Origin: Paracidovorax wautersii
GTDB lineage: Bacteria; Pseudomonadota; Gammaproteobacteria; Burkholderiales; Burkholderiaceae_C
Length of the DNA stretch: 64,000 nucleotides
Assembly (NCBI RefSeq): GCF_900113035.1
Contig: NZ_FONX01000011.1
Span: 62,001-126,000 of the forward strand
Reading direction: 5' to 3'
Part shown: positions 39,307-49,322 of the stretch, piece by piece
Layout: every line of letters starts with the position of its first letter
Position numbering within the stretch: the first letter of the stretch is position 1
The notes under the pieces: generated by a model
What the model was told of the DNA's origin: nothing
The model's input: only the letters and a program-made list of their open reading frames with translations
Databases searched by the model: none
Translations under genes and position numbers: made by a program

Positions 39307-40692
39307 ATGAGCACCCGCACCGAGCGCGACACCTTCGGCCCCATCGACGTCCCGGCCCACCAGCTGTGGGGCGCGCAGACCCAGCGTTCGCTGCAGAACT
39401 TCGACATCTCGGGCGAGCAGCAGCCGCGCGAGATCATCAAGGCGCTGGCGCAGGTCAAGCGCGCCTCGGCCCGGGTCAACCAGGCCCTGGGCCTGCAGGA
39501 CGCGAAGAAGACCGAAGCCATCGTGGCCGCCGCCGACGAGGTGATCGCCGGCCACCACCCGACCGAATTCCCGCTGGTGGTCTGGCAGACCGGCTCGGGC
39601 ACGCAGACCAACATGAACGTGAACGAGGTGCTGGCCAACCGTGCCAGCGAGATCCTGGGTGGCCAGCGCGGCGAAGGCCGGCTGGTGCACCCCAACGACG
39701 ATGTGAACCGCAGCCAGTCGAGCAACGACGTGTTCCCCACCGCCATGCACGTGGCGGCCGTGGAGGCGCTCACGCACCGCCTGCTGCCCGCCATCGCCAA
39801 GCTGCGCGCCACGCTGCAGGCCAAGGCGGAGGCGTTCGACGACATCGTCAAGATCGGCCGCACCCACCTGCAGGACGCCACCCCGCTCACGCTGGGCCAG
39901 GAGATCTCGGGCTGGGTGGCGCAGCTCGCGCACGGCGAGCGGCATGTGCGCGATGCGCTACCGCACCTCTATGAACTGGCGCTGGGCGGCACGGCCGTGG
40001 GCACGGGCCTGAACGCGCCCAAGGGCTATGCCGAGGGCGTGGCGCGCGAGCTGGCCGAGCTGACGGGGCTGCCCTTCGTCACCGCGCCCAGCAAGTTCGA
40101 GGCGCTGGCCTCGGTCGATGCGCTGGTGCATGCCCACGGCGCCCTCAAGACGCTGGCCGCCAGCATGATGAAGATCGCCAACGACGTGCGCTGGCTGGCC
40201 AGCGGCCCGCGCAGCGGCATCGGGGAGATCTCCATTCCGGAGAACGAACCGGGTTCGTCCATCATGCCCGGCAAGGTGAACCCCACGCAGAGCGAGGCGG
40301 TGACCATGCTCGCCGCGCAGGTCTTCGGCAACGACGTGGCCATCAACTTCGGCGGCGCCTCGGGCAACTTCGAGCTGAACGTGTTCCGCCCGATGGTGGC
40401 GCACAACTTCCTGCAGAGCGTGCGCCTGCTGGCCGACGGCATGGTCAGCTTCAACGACCACTGCGCCGTGGGCATCGAGCCCAACCGCGAGCGCATCGAC
40501 GAGCTGGTGGGCCGGTCGCTGATGCTGGTGACCGCGCTCAACACCCACATCGGCTACGACAAGGCCGCCTTCATCGCCAAGAAGGCGCACAAGGAAGGCA
40601 CGTCGCTGCGCGAGGCGGCCATCGCCTCGGGCCACGTCAGCGCCGAGCAGTTCGACGCCTGGGTGGTGCCCGGCCACATGGTCGGGCGCTGA
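39307..40692 (+). CDS. fumC: class II fumarate hydratase
   Basis: A 461-aa, iron-free, oxygen-stable fumarase. It shows the family signature [12 protein letters not shown] (about residue 318), the [21 protein letters not shown] region (about 130-150) and [16 protein letters not shown]. The start follows AGGAG. With the Fe-S fumarase next door, the cell can hydrate fumarate under iron limitation or oxidative stress; this division of labour is known from enteric bacteria. Confidence 0.96.
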   Translation: MSTRTERDTFGPIDVPAHQLWGAQTQRSLQNFDISGEQQPREIIKALAQVKRASARVNQALGLQDAKKTEAIVAAADEVIAGHHPTEFPLVVWQTGSGTQTNMNVNEVLANRASEILGGQRGEGRLVHPNDDVNRSQSSNDVFPTAMHVAAVEALTHRLLPAIAKLRATLQAKAEAFDDIVKIGRTHLQDATPLTLGQEISGWVAQLAHGERHVRDALPHLYELALGGTAVGTGLNAPKGYAEGVARELAELTGLPFVTAPSKFEALASVDALVHAHGALKTLAASMMKIANDVRWLASGPRSGIGEISIPENEPGSSIMPGKVNPTQSEAVTMLAAQVFGNDVAINFGGASGNFELNVFRPMVAHNFLQSVRLLADGMVSFNDHCAVGIEPNRERIDELVGRSLMLVTALNTHIGYDKAAFIAKKAHKEGTSLREAAIASGHVSAEQFDAWVVPGHMVGR

Positions 40693-40721
40693 GGCGCGGG
40701 CCGGGCCGGGCCCTGGCTCCC

Positions 40722-41894
40722 TCAGCGCTTGAGGGCTGCGGGCAGGCGGGGCGGCTTGCGCAGAAAGGCCAGCAGCCGCCGCTCGGCGGCGCTCAGGCCG
40801 CGCGGTGCGGCGCCGGCGCCCAGGCGCGCCCACACGCTTTGCATGCCGGGGCCGCTGCCTGACGCCAGATGGGCGCCCAGTTCCAGCACGGCCGGGTGGA
40901 TGTAGGACTTCCTGCACACCGCGGGCGTATTGCCCAGCTGGCGTGCGACCTCGGCGAGGATCGCCTTGGCGCTGTACTTCGCGGGCTCCGCCTCGCCGTC
41001 GCCCGCGCCGCTGCAGGCCAGGCGCGTCAGCTCCAGCGCCTGCGCCGTGCCGTGCCAGGTGCGGAAGTCCTTGGCCGTGAAATGCAGTTCGGCATCGCCA
41101 TCGCCCTTCAAGGGCGCGCGGCGGGCGCCCTCGGTGATCTCGCGCAGGTAGTCGTTCACGTCGCTGGAGCCGACGGTGCGGCGCGTGCCGTCCTCGTCTT
41201 CGTACTGGAACAGCTCCTGCCCGGGCAGCTGCTGGCAGCGGCGCACGACGCGGGCCACGCGCGGGTCGTCCAGCGTGGCCTGCTGCTCCACGCCGCTCTT
41301 GCCGCGAAAGCGCAGCGTGATCTGGCCGCCGCGCACGCCCGCATGGCGGCGGCGCAGGGTGGTGAGGCCGTAGGACTGGTTGGTGGTGGCGTATTCCTCG
41401 TTGCCCACGCGCAGGAAGGTCGTGTCCAGCAGCCGCACGATGGTGGCGAGCACCACGGTGCGCGAGAGCGCTGGTGCGCCGCGCCGGGGCTGGAGGTCGC
41501 GCGCGACGCGGGCGCGGATGCGCGGCAAGGCCTGGCCGAAGGCGCGCATGCGCTCGAACTTGTGTTCGTCGCGCAGCCGCCGCCATTCAGGGTGGTAGCG
41601 GTACTGGCGGCGGCCCCGCGCATCCAGGCCCGTGGCCTGCAGGTGGCCGTTGGGGCGGGAGCAGATCCATACGTCGGTGTAGGCGGGCGGAATGGCCAGC
41701 TTGCGGATGCGGGCGATCTCGTCCTCGCTGCGCTCCCAGCTGCCGTCGGGCCGGCGGTAGGCGAAGGATTTGCCGCGCTTGAGGCGCTGCAGGCCCGGCA
41801 TGCCGGCGGTGACGTAGATCAGCCCGCCGGGCAGGCGGCTGCCGGGGCGGGGCGTGGGGGCGGTGGCGGTACCAGGGGCGGCGGCAGCGGGCAT
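40722..41894 (-). CDS. DNA topoisomerase IB
   Basis: A 390-aa eukaryote/poxvirus-type topoisomerase found in many proteobacteria. Conserved points: LPGGLIYVTAGMPGLQRLKRG-type start, RFRGKSG (Arg/Lys of the active site), FTAKDFRTWHGTA and the tyrosine nucleophile in VCRKSYIHP (about residue 335). It relaxes both positive and negative supercoils. I chose the ATG at 41894; the longer frame overlaps the response-regulator gene. It is convergent with fumC. Confidence 0.92.
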   Translation of the reverse strand: MPAAAAPGTATAPTPRPGSRLPGGLIYVTAGMPGLQRLKRGKSFAYRRPDGSWERSEDEIARIRKLAIPPAYTDVWICSRPNGHLQATGLDARGRRQYRYHPEWRRLRDEHKFERMRAFGQALPRIRARVARDLQPRRGAPALSRTVVLATIVRLLDTTFLRVGNEEYATTNQSYGLTTLRRRHAGVRGGQITLRFRGKSGVEQQATLDDPRVARVVRRCQQLPGQELFQYEDEDGTRRTVGSSDVNDYLREITEGARRAPLKGDGDAELHFTAKDFRTWHGTAQALELTRLACSGAGDGEAEPAKYSAKAILAEVARQLGNTPAVCRKSYIHPAVLELGAHLASGSGPGMQSVWARLGAGAAPRGLSAAERRLLAFLRKPPRLPAALKR

Positions 41895-42031
41895 GCGGGG
41901 CGGTGTGCGAGGCAGCGAAAAGGGCTGTGCTCGATCACAACGCGGCCATGCGCGCGGGGCTGTAGGAACCTGCCCGCAGCGGTGGTGGGAAGGCGGCGGC
42001 ACTGCGTGGTGCGCGCCGCCAGCTCGCCAGC

Positions 42032-42802
42032 TCAGGGGCGCAGGGCGGCCGGGGCCGGCATCGCGACCGGTGCGGCAGCGGCCGGCTCCGGGCTGGCATC
42101 GGGCGTGTCCGGCGGCGGCTCGAACGCGAAGCCCACCCCATAGACCGAGCGGATCCAGTCGTGGTCGCGCCCGTCGGCGGTCTTGAGCTTGCGGCGCAGG
42201 TTCTTGATGTGGCTGTCCACGGCGCGCTCGTTCACGTCCAGCGTGTCGTCGTAGGCCAGGTCCAGCAGCTGTGCGCGCGAGAAGATGCGCCCGCTTTGCC
42301 GCATCAGCGCCTGCAGCAGGCGGAATTCGCGCAGCGTGAGCGGCACGGGCACGCCGCGCAGGTGGGCCTGCCACTGGGCTTCGTCGAGCACCAGGGCGTG
42401 GTTGTGCGCGGCCTCGGGCAGCTGCTGGGTGGTGCGGCGCAGCACGGTCTTGATGCGGGCCATGACCTCGCGCGGGGAGAAGGGCTTGCAGATGTAGTCG
42501 TCCGCGCCCAGCTCCAGGCCGATCAGGCGGTCCACTTCTTCGACCCGGGCCGTCAGCAGGATGACGGGGGCCTGGGTGAAGCGGCGGGTCTCGCGCAGCA
42601 CGTTCAGCCCGTCGGTGCCGGGCAGCATCACGTCCAGCAGGGTCAGGTCGGGCGTGCGGCCGGTGGTCAGGCGGGTGAGGGCCTCGGTGCCGTCGGCCAC
42701 GTGCTCGGCCTCGTAGCCGGCGTGGCGCAGGTAGTCGAGCAGGATGTCGGCGATGTCTTGGTCGTCTTCGACCACCAGGATGCGGGTAGGGCTCGTCGTC
42801 AT
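42032..42802 (-). CDS. OmpR-family response regulator
   Basis: A 256-aa regulator. The receiver domain (about 8-120) has VVEDDQDI, phospho-Asp in LLDVMLPGTDG and Lys in CKPFSPREV. The winged-helix DNA-binding domain (about 135-230) has LTLREFRLLQALMRQSGR and VDSHIKNLRRKLK. An Ala/Pro tail (about 232-256) is extra. It is the BaeR-like partner of the kinase, whose gene overlaps it by 4 nt. Target genes are unknown; adjacent proX is a separate unit. Confidence 0.93.
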   Translation of the reverse strand: MTTSPTRILVVEDDQDIADILLDYLRHAGYEAEHVADGTEALTRLTTGRTPDLTLLDVMLPGTDGLNVLRETRRFTQAPVILLTARVEEVDRLIGLELGADDYICKPFSPREVMARIKTVLRRTTQQLPEAAHNHALVLDEAQWQAHLRGVPVPLTLREFRLLQALMRQSGRIFSRAQLLDLAYDDTLDVNERAVDSHIKNLRRKLKTADGRDHDWIRSVYGVGFAFEPPPDTPDASPEPAAAAPVAMPAPAALRP

Positions 42803-44382
42803 GCGGTGGGTGTCTCCAGCAAGGGCAGGGTGAGATGGATGCGCAGGCCGCCCAGGGGCGAGGCTTCTGCGCCGATGTGGCCGCCGTGGGCCTGCACGAT
42901 GGCGCGGCAGATGGCCAGGCCCAGGCCCGATCCGCCAGGGTCTCCCTGGGTGCGTGCGCGCGAGGCTTCGGCGCGGTAGAGGCGCTCGAAGATGCGCGGC
43001 AGATCGGGCGGGCTCACGCCCGGGGCGGTGTCGTCGAAGCGCAGGGCCAGCACGGGCTCGGCGCCGGCCGGGCCGCGCTCGATGGCCGCGCTGATCTCCA
43101 GGCGGCCGCCGGCATCGGTGTAGCGCAGGCTGTTTTCCAGCAGGTTCAGGAAGACGCGGTGCAGCTGCTGGGCGTCGCCGCGCACCATGGGCGGGTTGCC
43201 GGCGGGCAGCCGGCTGGCGAGCGGCGCCAGCGCCACGCGGGCCTGCTCGAAGCGCGGCAGCATGGAGGCCATGGCCTCGGCCAGCACGGGCAGGGGCTGC
43301 AGCGGCTCCAGCAGGGCGGGCTGGCCGCCGCTCTCGCCGGCATCCAGGCTGGCGCGCAGGTCGCCCACCAGCTGCGTCAGGCGCATGACCTGGCGGTGCA
43401 GCCGGCCGGCGGTGGTGCCGTCGAAGGGGCGCACGCCGTCCTGCAGGGCCTCGATCTCGGCGCGCATGGCGGCGAGCGGCGTGCGCAGTTCGTGGGCCAC
43501 GTCGCCGATCCACTGGCGGCGCGAGGCCTCGACGCTCGCCAGCCGCTCGGCCATGTGGTTGAAGGTGTCCACCAGCAGGCTCAGTTCCTGCCCGCCCTGG
43601 GGCGGCACGCGGGTTTCCAGGTGCCCGGCGGCGATGCTGCGCGCACCGGCCACCAGCGCGCCCACGGGCGTGAGCCAGCGCCGCGCCAGCCACCACGACA
43701 GCACCATCGCGATGGCCAGGCCCACGGCGCCGGTCCACACCACGAAGACCAGCTGCTGGCCGACGAAGGCGTGGTCGGCCTCGCGTTCCAGCACCAGCGG
43801 CGGCGACAGCACCAGCTGGCCGATGGGCTGGCCCGCGGCGTTGCGCAGCACGGTGCGCGCGTAGCCCGGCTGCGGCGGGCTGCCCGCGATGAGCCGCCGG
43901 TCGTTGTCCAGCAGGCCCAGGCGCTGGGAGAGGGCGTCGGAGAAGGGCCTGAGCCCCGTGTGGCCGCCGTTCTCCATCCAGGGCGGCGGCATCGATCCGT
44001 AGGGCGGCTTGTGGGTGGCGGCGGTGCCGCTGTGGTGGAACTCGGCGCCCCAGTCGCCCAGCAGCGGGCGGTTGTAGGGGCGCGCATAGGGGCTGGTGCC
44101 TGGCGAGCCCGCGGCGGCGTTGCCCTGGGCCTCGGGGCGCCGCAGCTCGTGCCACAGGCCGGGCTGGGACTGCAGGGTCTTCCAGCCGCCGTGCTGCGCA
44201 TAGACGTTCTGCAGCCGGTTGGCGAACCAGTCGAGGCGGCCCAGCTCGATCTCGGCCACGTAGGGGCCCATGCCGCGCTGCAGGCCCAGGCGCGAGAGGC
44301 CGACGAACATCAGCAGCATGACCAGCATCAGCGTGGACAGCGCGAGGAAGGCCTTGCTTTGCAGGGTCAGTAGTCGGTTCAT
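42799..44382 (-). CDS. sensor histidine kinase
   Basis: A 527-aa inner-membrane kinase. One membrane helix at about 12-32, a periplasmic domain to about 165, a second helix at about 170-195, a HAMP linker, the phospho-His in DVAHELRTPLAAMRAEIEAL (about residue 297) and an ATPase domain with LLENSLRYTDAGGRLEIS and GGSGLGLAICRAIVQAHGG. The periplasmic domain is rich in Pro, Gly and aromatic residues. It is BaeS-like, so envelope stress is a fair guess but not shown. Confidence 0.93.
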   Translation of the reverse strand: MNRLLTLQSKAFLALSTLMLVMLLMFVGLSRLGLQRGMGPYVAEIELGRLDWFANRLQNVYAQHGGWKTLQSQPGLWHELRRPEAQGNAAAGSPGTSPYARPYNRPLLGDWGAEFHHSGTAATHKPPYGSMPPPWMENGGHTGLRPFSDALSQRLGLLDNDRRLIAGSPPQPGYARTVLRNAAGQPIGQLVLSPPLVLEREADHAFVGQQLVFVVWTGAVGLAIAMVLSWWLARRWLTPVGALVAGARSIAAGHLETRVPPQGGQELSLLVDTFNHMAERLASVEASRRQWIGDVAHELRTPLAAMRAEIEALQDGVRPFDGTTAGRLHRQVMRLTQLVGDLRASLDAGESGGQPALLEPLQPLPVLAEAMASMLPRFEQARVALAPLASRLPAGNPPMVRGDAQQLHRVFLNLLENSLRYTDAGGRLEISAAIERGPAGAEPVLALRFDDTAPGVSPPDLPRIFERLYRAEASRARTQGDPGGSGLGLAICRAIVQAHGGHIGAEASPLGGLRIHLTLPLLETPTA

Positions 44383-44449
44383 GGGGTCGGCGTGTCGGCA
44401 GGCTCAGGGCAGCGGGTGCCCGGGCCGGCCTGCCTGGGCGGGGGCGTGC

Positions 44450-44602
44450 CTATCGTAGCGGGATGTCGGCCGCAGCGGCCATGGCCGCATCCGGCATGGC
44501 GAAGGTGCCGGACAGGGGCTGCGCCATGGCGCTGGCGGTGGCCAGTGCGATGAGCGTGAAGCTGAGCCAGAGGGTGAGCAGGGTGATGCGGAAGGTGGAC
44601 AT
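44450..44602 (-). CDS. small secreted peptide before the two-component genes
   Basis: A 50-aa product. Residues 1-28 are a signal peptide (FRITLLTLWLSFTLIALATA, ending AMAQ), leaving a mature peptide of about 22 residues rich in Ala, Pro and Asp. It lies 67 nt before the kinase start on the same strand, with GAGAGG as ribosome site, so it may be co-transcribed and act in the periplasm on the kinase. Its small size makes the call tentative. Confidence 0.55.
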   Translation of the reverse strand: MSTFRITLLTLWLSFTLIALATASAMAQPLSGTFAMPDAAMAAAADIPLR

Positions 44603-44797
44603 GGGAGAGGGTTCCGTCGTCTTCGTTGCTTCGGTTCGCGCGTGCGGCGCGGCTTTCAGTGGCGCTGCGGCCCTGGAATGGGCCTGGCCACGGGGCTGGA
44701 GTTCCTGGCTGCGGGGGCCGCGGCAGCGGTCTGTCTCGATGGGGGCATGGCGTTCTCCTGGAGGAATCGCAGGCCAATGTGCCGGCCAATCCGGGAG

Positions 44798-44831
44798 AAA
44801 AATCGGAAGCTGCCCCGCTGCGGCAGCTTCC
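44798..44831 (-). terminator. terminator after proX
   Basis: The minus-strand stem GGAAGCTGCC/GGCAGCTTCC is followed by GATTTTTCTCC. It lies 108-140 nt after the proX stop, within the 336-bp gap 44603-44938, which otherwise holds only the bipartite repeat. Confidence 0.8.
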
Positions 44832-44835
44832 GGCT

Positions 44836-44880
44836 CTGCTATCAGGAAGATAGCGGGGTGCGCCCATGGAAAGGGCGCTG
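44836..44880. repeat. bipartite two-hairpin repeat, copy 2
   Basis: CTGCTATC-N5-GATAGC, then GCGCCC...GGGCGCTG. It lies 59-103 bp 3' of the proX stop. Confidence 0.7.
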
Positions 44881-44938
44881 CGGGCCGTTCAGGCTGCCAG
44901 GGCGCCAACGGGCGCACCCCGGCAGGGGCCCGGCGCGG

Positions 44939-46024
44939 CTACTTCTGCCGGGCGGCGGCCAGCGCCTGCGCGATCCAGTCGTCGAAGGTGCTCTGGTGGG
45001 CGCGGATCCAGTCGTCGGCATGGCGCCGCACGTCGGCCATGCTGTTCTGGCCCTCGCGCATGGCCAGGTTCTGCGCGTTGATGTCGGCCACCGGCAGCTG
45101 CATCACCTCGAAGAGGCGCGCCGCGGCCGGGTTGGCGTCGGTGAACCGCTTGTTCGCCACGATGCGCTGGTGGTTGGGGATGAAGCCGTAGTTCTTGCCG
45201 TTGGGCAGCTGCGTGTCGGTGCCCGCCTGCTGGCCCGGCAGCGCCGAGAACGGCACCTGCAGCCACACCACGTCCTTGCCCGGGCGCAGCACGCTGCTGA
45301 CCCAGTAGGGCGTCCAGGTGTAGTAGAGGATGGGCTGGCCCTGCTTGAAGCGGGCGATGGTGTCGGCCATCAGCGCGGCGTAGCTGCCCTGCACGTGGGT
45401 GACGGTGTTGCGCAGCCCGTAGGCGGTGAGCTGGTGCTCGATCACGCCTTCGCAGCCCCATCCGGGGTTGCAGCCGGTCATGTCGGCCCGGCCGTCGCCG
45501 TTGGTGTCGAACAGGGCCGCGATCTTCGGGTCCTTGAGCTGGTCGATGCGGGTGATGTGGTAGGCCTCTGCCGTCTTGCGGTCGATCAAGTAGCCCTGCA
45601 CGGCGTTGCTGGAATAGATGCCCTTGCGGAACAGCTTGGCGTCGCCGCCGGCGTTCTTGTAGAACTCGGCATGCAGCGGGTCCCAGTGGTCGGCCATGAA
45701 GGTCGCGTCGCCGTTGGCGATGGCGACGTGCGCGGTGGCGTATTCGATCTCCTTGATCGGCTGGACGTCGTAGCCCAGGCGCTCCAGCGCCCGGTTGACC
45801 AGCACGGTCTGGAAGGTCTCTTCGGCCAGCGAGCTCTGCAGCGGCTGCACGCTGATGCCCTTGCCGGGCAGCGCCTCGCCGCCGGCGGGCGCCTGGGCGC
45901 GTGCGGCGGTGGCGCCCAGGCCGAAGCTCAGCGCCAGCACGGCGCCGGCCAGCAGGATGCGGGCCGTGCGGCGGGCAGGGCGGGTGGGGTGGGTGGATGT
46001 CGTGGTCACGGTGCGGGTCGTCAA
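44939..46024 (-). CDS. proX: glycine betaine/proline ABC transporter substrate-binding protein
   Basis: A 361-aa periplasmic binding protein of the OpuAC/ProX family. The long N-terminus (residues 1-44) has a Thr/Arg stretch and a signal peptide ending ARAQ. The mature part has [20 protein letters not shown], the [12 protein letters not shown] and [12 protein letters not shown] aromatic segments that form the betaine-binding box. [14 protein letters not shown] loop is typical of proteobacterial ProX. It is the last gene of a proV, proW, proX unit and lies 58 nt after proW. Confidence 0.93.
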   Translation of the reverse strand: MTTRTVTTTSTHPTRPARRTARILLAGAVLALSFGLGATAARAQAPAGGEALPGKGISVQPLQSSLAEETFQTVLVNRALERLGYDVQPIKEIEYATAHVAIANGDATFMADHWDPLHAEFYKNAGGDAKLFRKGIYSSNAVQGYLIDRKTAEAYHITRIDQLKDPKIAALFDTNGDGRADMTGCNPGWGCEGVIEHQLTAYGLRNTVTHVQGSYAALMADTIARFKQGQPILYYTWTPYWVSSVLRPGKDVVWLQVPFSALPGQQAGTDTQLPNGKNYGFIPNHQRIVANKRFTDANPAAARLFEVMQLPVADINAQNLAMREGQNSMADVRRHADDWIRAHQSTFDDWIAQALAAARQK

Positions 46025-46082
46025 ATCGGGACTCCTTTTCGCGGAAATGGGGCGTGGTGGGGCGGAGTGGGGCGGTGGCGTA

Positions 46083-47330
46083 TCAGCGCGCAGCGCCGGC
46101 CAGCGAGCTGGACATCTCGGCCGGTGCCTCGGCCGCCGCCGGGGCGGGCTGGGCGGCGCGGCCGGCGCGGGCCTGCCGTGCGGGCATCAGGCGCGTCACC
46201 AGGCCCACGGGGCCGGTCTGCCACCAGCGGCGGGCGCCGCGGCTGGGCTTGCCCAGCGACTGGGTGAGGCGGTCCAGCGTGATGGCCAGCAGCACGATGC
46301 CCAGGCCGCCCACGGTGGCCAGGCCCATGTCCAGCCGGCCGATGCCGCGCAGCACCATCTGGCCCAGGCCGCCCACGGCGATCATCGAGGCGATCACCAC
46401 CATCGACAGCGACAGCATCAGCGCCTGGTTGATGCCGGCCATGATGGACGGCATGGCCAGCGGCAGCTGCACCTTGAAGAGCATCTGCGCGGGCGAGGCG
46501 CCGTAGGCGCGCGAGGCCTCGATCAGGTCGGGCCGCACCTGGCGCAGGCCCAGGTTGGTCAGGCGCACCAGCGGCGGCAGCGCGAAGACGATGGTCACGA
46601 CCACGCCCGGCACGTTGCCGATGCCGAACAGCATCACCACCGGCACCAGATAGACGAAGGCCGGCGTGGTCTGCATGGCGTCCAGTAGCGGCCGCATGAT
46701 GCGCTGCGCCCGGTCGCTGCTGGCCAGCAGGATGCCCAGCGGCAGGCCGATTAGCACGCAGAAGGCCAGCGAGGTGAGCACCAGCGACAGCGTGACCATC
46801 GCCTCGGGCCAGATGCCCAGCATGGCGACGACCAGCAGCGACACCACGGCGCCCAGCGCCAGCACGCGGCCGGCGAACTGCCAGGCCAGCAGGCCGATGA
46901 GGGCGATCATGGCCAGCGTGGGCAGGCTGGTGAGCAGGCCCTCGACCCAGCGCAGCGTGCCGTCGATGGGCGCGCGCACGGTCTGGAAGAAGGGGCGCAG
47001 GTGCTCCACGGCCCAGCCCAGGCCGTGGTTGATCCAGGCTTCGACCGGCAGGGTGCCGTCCCAGAGCTGGCTCAGGTGCAGGCCGCCGGCAGCGGCGGAG
47101 GGGTCGGCGCCCGCGGCGGCGTCGTGCGGCAGCGAGAGCCAGCTGCTCGCGTCGCTGGCGTCGGTGGCGGATGCCCAGGGGTCGGCCATGGGATCAGCCA
47201 CGGGCGTGCTGGCCGCGGCGGCGGCGGCCTGGGCCGCATGGCTGGCATTCGCCAGGTCGGGCGTGGCCGTGTCGGCCTGGGCGATCAGGGTGGCCGGGGT
47301 GTGCAGCAGGCTGGTGTCGTGGTGCTTCAT
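46083..47330 (-). CDS. proW: glycine betaine/proline ABC transporter permease
   Basis: A 415-aa inner-membrane permease. An N-terminal Ala/Asp-rich part (about residues 1-100) precedes seven or so membrane helices (about 125-375). The coupling loop [26 protein letters not shown] carries the EAA motif. A basic tail follows. It overlaps proV by 4 nt. The transporter imports compatible solutes during osmotic stress. Confidence 0.93.
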   Translation of the reverse strand: MKHHDTSLLHTPATLIAQADTATPDLANASHAAQAAAAAASTPVADPMADPWASATDASDASSWLSLPHDAAAGADPSAAAGGLHLSQLWDGTLPVEAWINHGLGWAVEHLRPFFQTVRAPIDGTLRWVEGLLTSLPTLAMIALIGLLAWQFAGRVLALGAVVSLLVVAMLGIWPEAMVTLSLVLTSLAFCVLIGLPLGILLASSDRAQRIMRPLLDAMQTTPAFVYLVPVVMLFGIGNVPGVVVTIVFALPPLVRLTNLGLRQVRPDLIEASRAYGASPAQMLFKVQLPLAMPSIMAGINQALMLSLSMVVIASMIAVGGLGQMVLRGIGRLDMGLATVGGLGIVLLAITLDRLTQSLGKPSRGARRWWQTGPVGLVTRLMPARQARAGRAAQPAPAAAEAPAEMSSSLAGAAR

Positions 47331-48619
47331 GCGGGGCTCCTTTCGGTCGTGGCGGTGGCGGCAGGGGCCGTGGTGGCGGGGGTGGCGGCGTCATCAGCCT
47401 GCGGCGGGCTGGGCGGCACGGGCGGCGTGTCGCGGTCCAGGAAGCGCAGCAGCGTGGTCTTGCTGACCACGCCACGGAAGCGGCCGTTGGGCTCCACCAC
47501 CGGCAGCGCGCAGGGAGCCTGGGCCACCTGGCCGAACAGGTCGGCCACCGGCGCGTCGGCGGGGATGGTGGTCACTTCGGGGATGAAGGCGTGCTGCAGC
47601 CCCAGCGGGCCCGAGTGGCCGTGCAGCGCGGCGCGCAGCGAATCGGCCGAGACGGTGCCCAGGTAGCGCTGCGAGGGCGTGACCACGTAGGCGAAGTTGT
47701 CGTCGTGCCCTTCGATGAGCTGCAGCGCGGGGCGGCAGCCGCGGTCGGTGTGCTCGCGCACCACGGTCAGCCGCTTGCGGGCGATGTCGCCGGCCTTGAA
47801 CACGGCAGCGGCGTCCACGCCGCGCACGAAGTTGCGCACGTAGTCGTTGGCCGGGTTGCGCAGGATGTCGTCGGGCGTGCCCACCTGCACCACGTGGCCG
47901 TCCTTCATGATGGCGATGCGGTCGCCGATGCGCATGGCCTCGTCCAGGTCGTGCGAGATGAAGACGATGGTGCGGCGCTTGACCTCCTGCAGCCGCAGCA
48001 GCTCGCTCTGCATCTCGGTGCGGATGATCGGGTCCAGCGCCGAGAAGGCCTCGTCCATCAGCAGGATGGACGGGTCCGAAGCCAGCGCCCGGGCCAGGCC
48101 CACGCGCTGCTGCATGCCGCCGGAGAGTTCGTCGGGGTAGCTCTCGGCCCAGCCGGCCAGGCCCACCTGCTCCAGCGCCAGCGCGGCCTGCTGGCGGCGC
48201 TCTTCGCGGTCCACGCCGGCCAGCTCCAGGCCGAAGGCGGTGTTGTCAAGCACCGTCATGTGCGGCATCAGCGCGAAGGACTGGAACACCATGCTGATGT
48301 CCTTGCGGCGCAGGGCGCGCAGCTGGCGGTCGCTCAGGGCGTTGATGTCCTGGCCGTCCACCACGATGCGGCCGGCCGTGGGCTCGATCAGCCGGTTGAG
48401 CATGCGCACCAGGGTCGATTTGCCCGAGCCCGACAGGCCCATGACGACGAAGATCTCGCCGGCCTCGATGGTGAAGCTGGCGTCGAAGACGCCGATGGAG
48501 TTGCCGGTGGCAGCCAGGATCTCCTGCTTGGTCTTGCCCTGGTCGAGCAGCTTGAGCGCTTCTTCCGGCGAATCGCCGAACACCTTGAAGACGCTGTCGA
48601 TGATGATTTGCTTGGCCAT
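47327..48619 (-). CDS. proV: glycine betaine/proline ABC transporter ATP-binding protein
   Basis: A 430-aa ATPase. Walker A is [11 protein letters not shown] (about residues 59-68), the signature LSGGMQQR at about 165 and Walker [13 protein letters not shown] at about 182. C-terminal CBS domains (about 285-395) sense ionic strength in OpuA-type systems. A Pro/Ala/Thr tail is extra. The start at 48619 ([15 protein letters not shown]) has GGAGG upstream; the frame stays open for 140 more codons into the leader, but those lack coding character. Confidence 0.94.
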   Translation of the reverse strand: MAKQIIIDSVFKVFGDSPEEALKLLDQGKTKQEILAATGNSIGVFDASFTIEAGEIFVVMGLSGSGKSTLVRMLNRLIEPTAGRIVVDGQDINALSDRQLRALRRKDISMVFQSFALMPHMTVLDNTAFGLELAGVDREERRQQAALALEQVGLAGWAESYPDELSGGMQQRVGLARALASDPSILLMDEAFSALDPIIRTEMQSELLRLQEVKRRTIVFISHDLDEAMRIGDRIAIMKDGHVVQVGTPDDILRNPANDYVRNFVRGVDAAAVFKAGDIARKRLTVVREHTDRGCRPALQLIEGHDDNFAYVVTPSQRYLGTVSADSLRAALHGHSGPLGLQHAFIPEVTTIPADAPVADLFGQVAQAPCALPVVEPNGRFRGVVSKTTLLRFLDRDTPPVPPSPPQADDAATPATTAPAATATTERSPA

Positions 48620-49100
48620 GTGGTGGTCCTCCCTCGTTGGTTGGAATGGGTTGAACACGCCCCGGCGCACGGGGCGCGCAGGGCTCGGCGGAGCCGGGCA
48701 GCACTCGGAACGAAAACGAAGGCGCACCCTGATGCGGCAGCCGGGCCGGCTTGGCGTTGGGCCCGAAGGCGCGGCTGCGCATGGCGGGCGCCGGCGCCAG
48801 GCCGGTCGGCGGAACAAGGGCGGACACGGCGCCGGGGCGGTGTCCATCGGCCCGGATGGCACGCGGAATCGGTGCGCAAGGGCCTGGGGTGTGCGGAGCG
48901 GGCAAGAGGTCTGGTCAGAGGACTTGCGCTGTCCGCCGTGAGGCATCAGGGCCGAGTTGCCGGCCGTGGTGCCGGGCGCCGCATCTGCACCGCGCCGGCC
49001 GCGAAAACGCAGCGGGCGGGAGGGCGGTTGCCCGGCCATCGATCCTTTCCGGCGCCAGTCGGGCCGGTCGGATTACCTGCTTGGCAGGTTGTAAAACACG
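48620..49100 (-). other. long 5' leader of proV
   Basis: About 480 nt between the predicted transcription start near 49099 and the proV ATG. GC-rich and without a supportable gene. The in-frame extension of proV is Arg/Pro/Ala-rich with rare-frame composition. Possible site of RNA-level osmotic control. Confidence 0.5.
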
Positions 49101-49134
49101 GCAAAAGTATAGGAATTCAGTTCTTTTGAGTCAA
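49075..49134 (-). promoter_or_regulatory. proV promoter with downstream palindrome
   Basis: On the minus strand TTGACT (49134-49129), a 17-bp spacer and TATACT (49111-49106) form a near-consensus promoter. ACCTGC-N3-GCAGGT (49075-49089) lies at about +10 to +24, a place where a repressor would block elongation. Confidence 0.72.
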
Positions 49135-49202
49135 AAGCCGGGTTTTTGTAACCTGTGCTATTGACGCGTGCGGCACGGGCGTAGCACACGAAAAGACGGC
49201 TG

Positions 49203-49250
49203 TTTGCTATCGAATGAATAGCTGGAGGCGCAGGCTGCAGGCGGGCTGGC
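49203..49250. repeat. bipartite two-hairpin repeat, copy 3
   Basis: TTTGCTAT-N8-ATAGCTG, then a degenerate GGCGC...GGCGGGCTG part. It lies 73-120 bp 3' of the UPF0114 gene. Confidence 0.6.
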
Positions 49251-49322
49251 GGCCTCCAGGAGCCCGAGGGCCGCGCTGCCCGGCGCGATCCCCCGGCGGC
49301 CCTGCCGGGCCGGGCACGGGCC

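Noticed and set aside
42032-44155. A 707-codon minus frame over the response regulator and kinase
   Set aside because: Its first two-thirds is the wrong frame of the kinase gene; the regulator starts at 42802.
48620-49039. Extension of proV to a start at 49039
   Set aside because: The extra 140 residues are Arg/Pro/Ala-rich without homology, and the ATG at 48619 has a good ribosome site and the normal ProV start.
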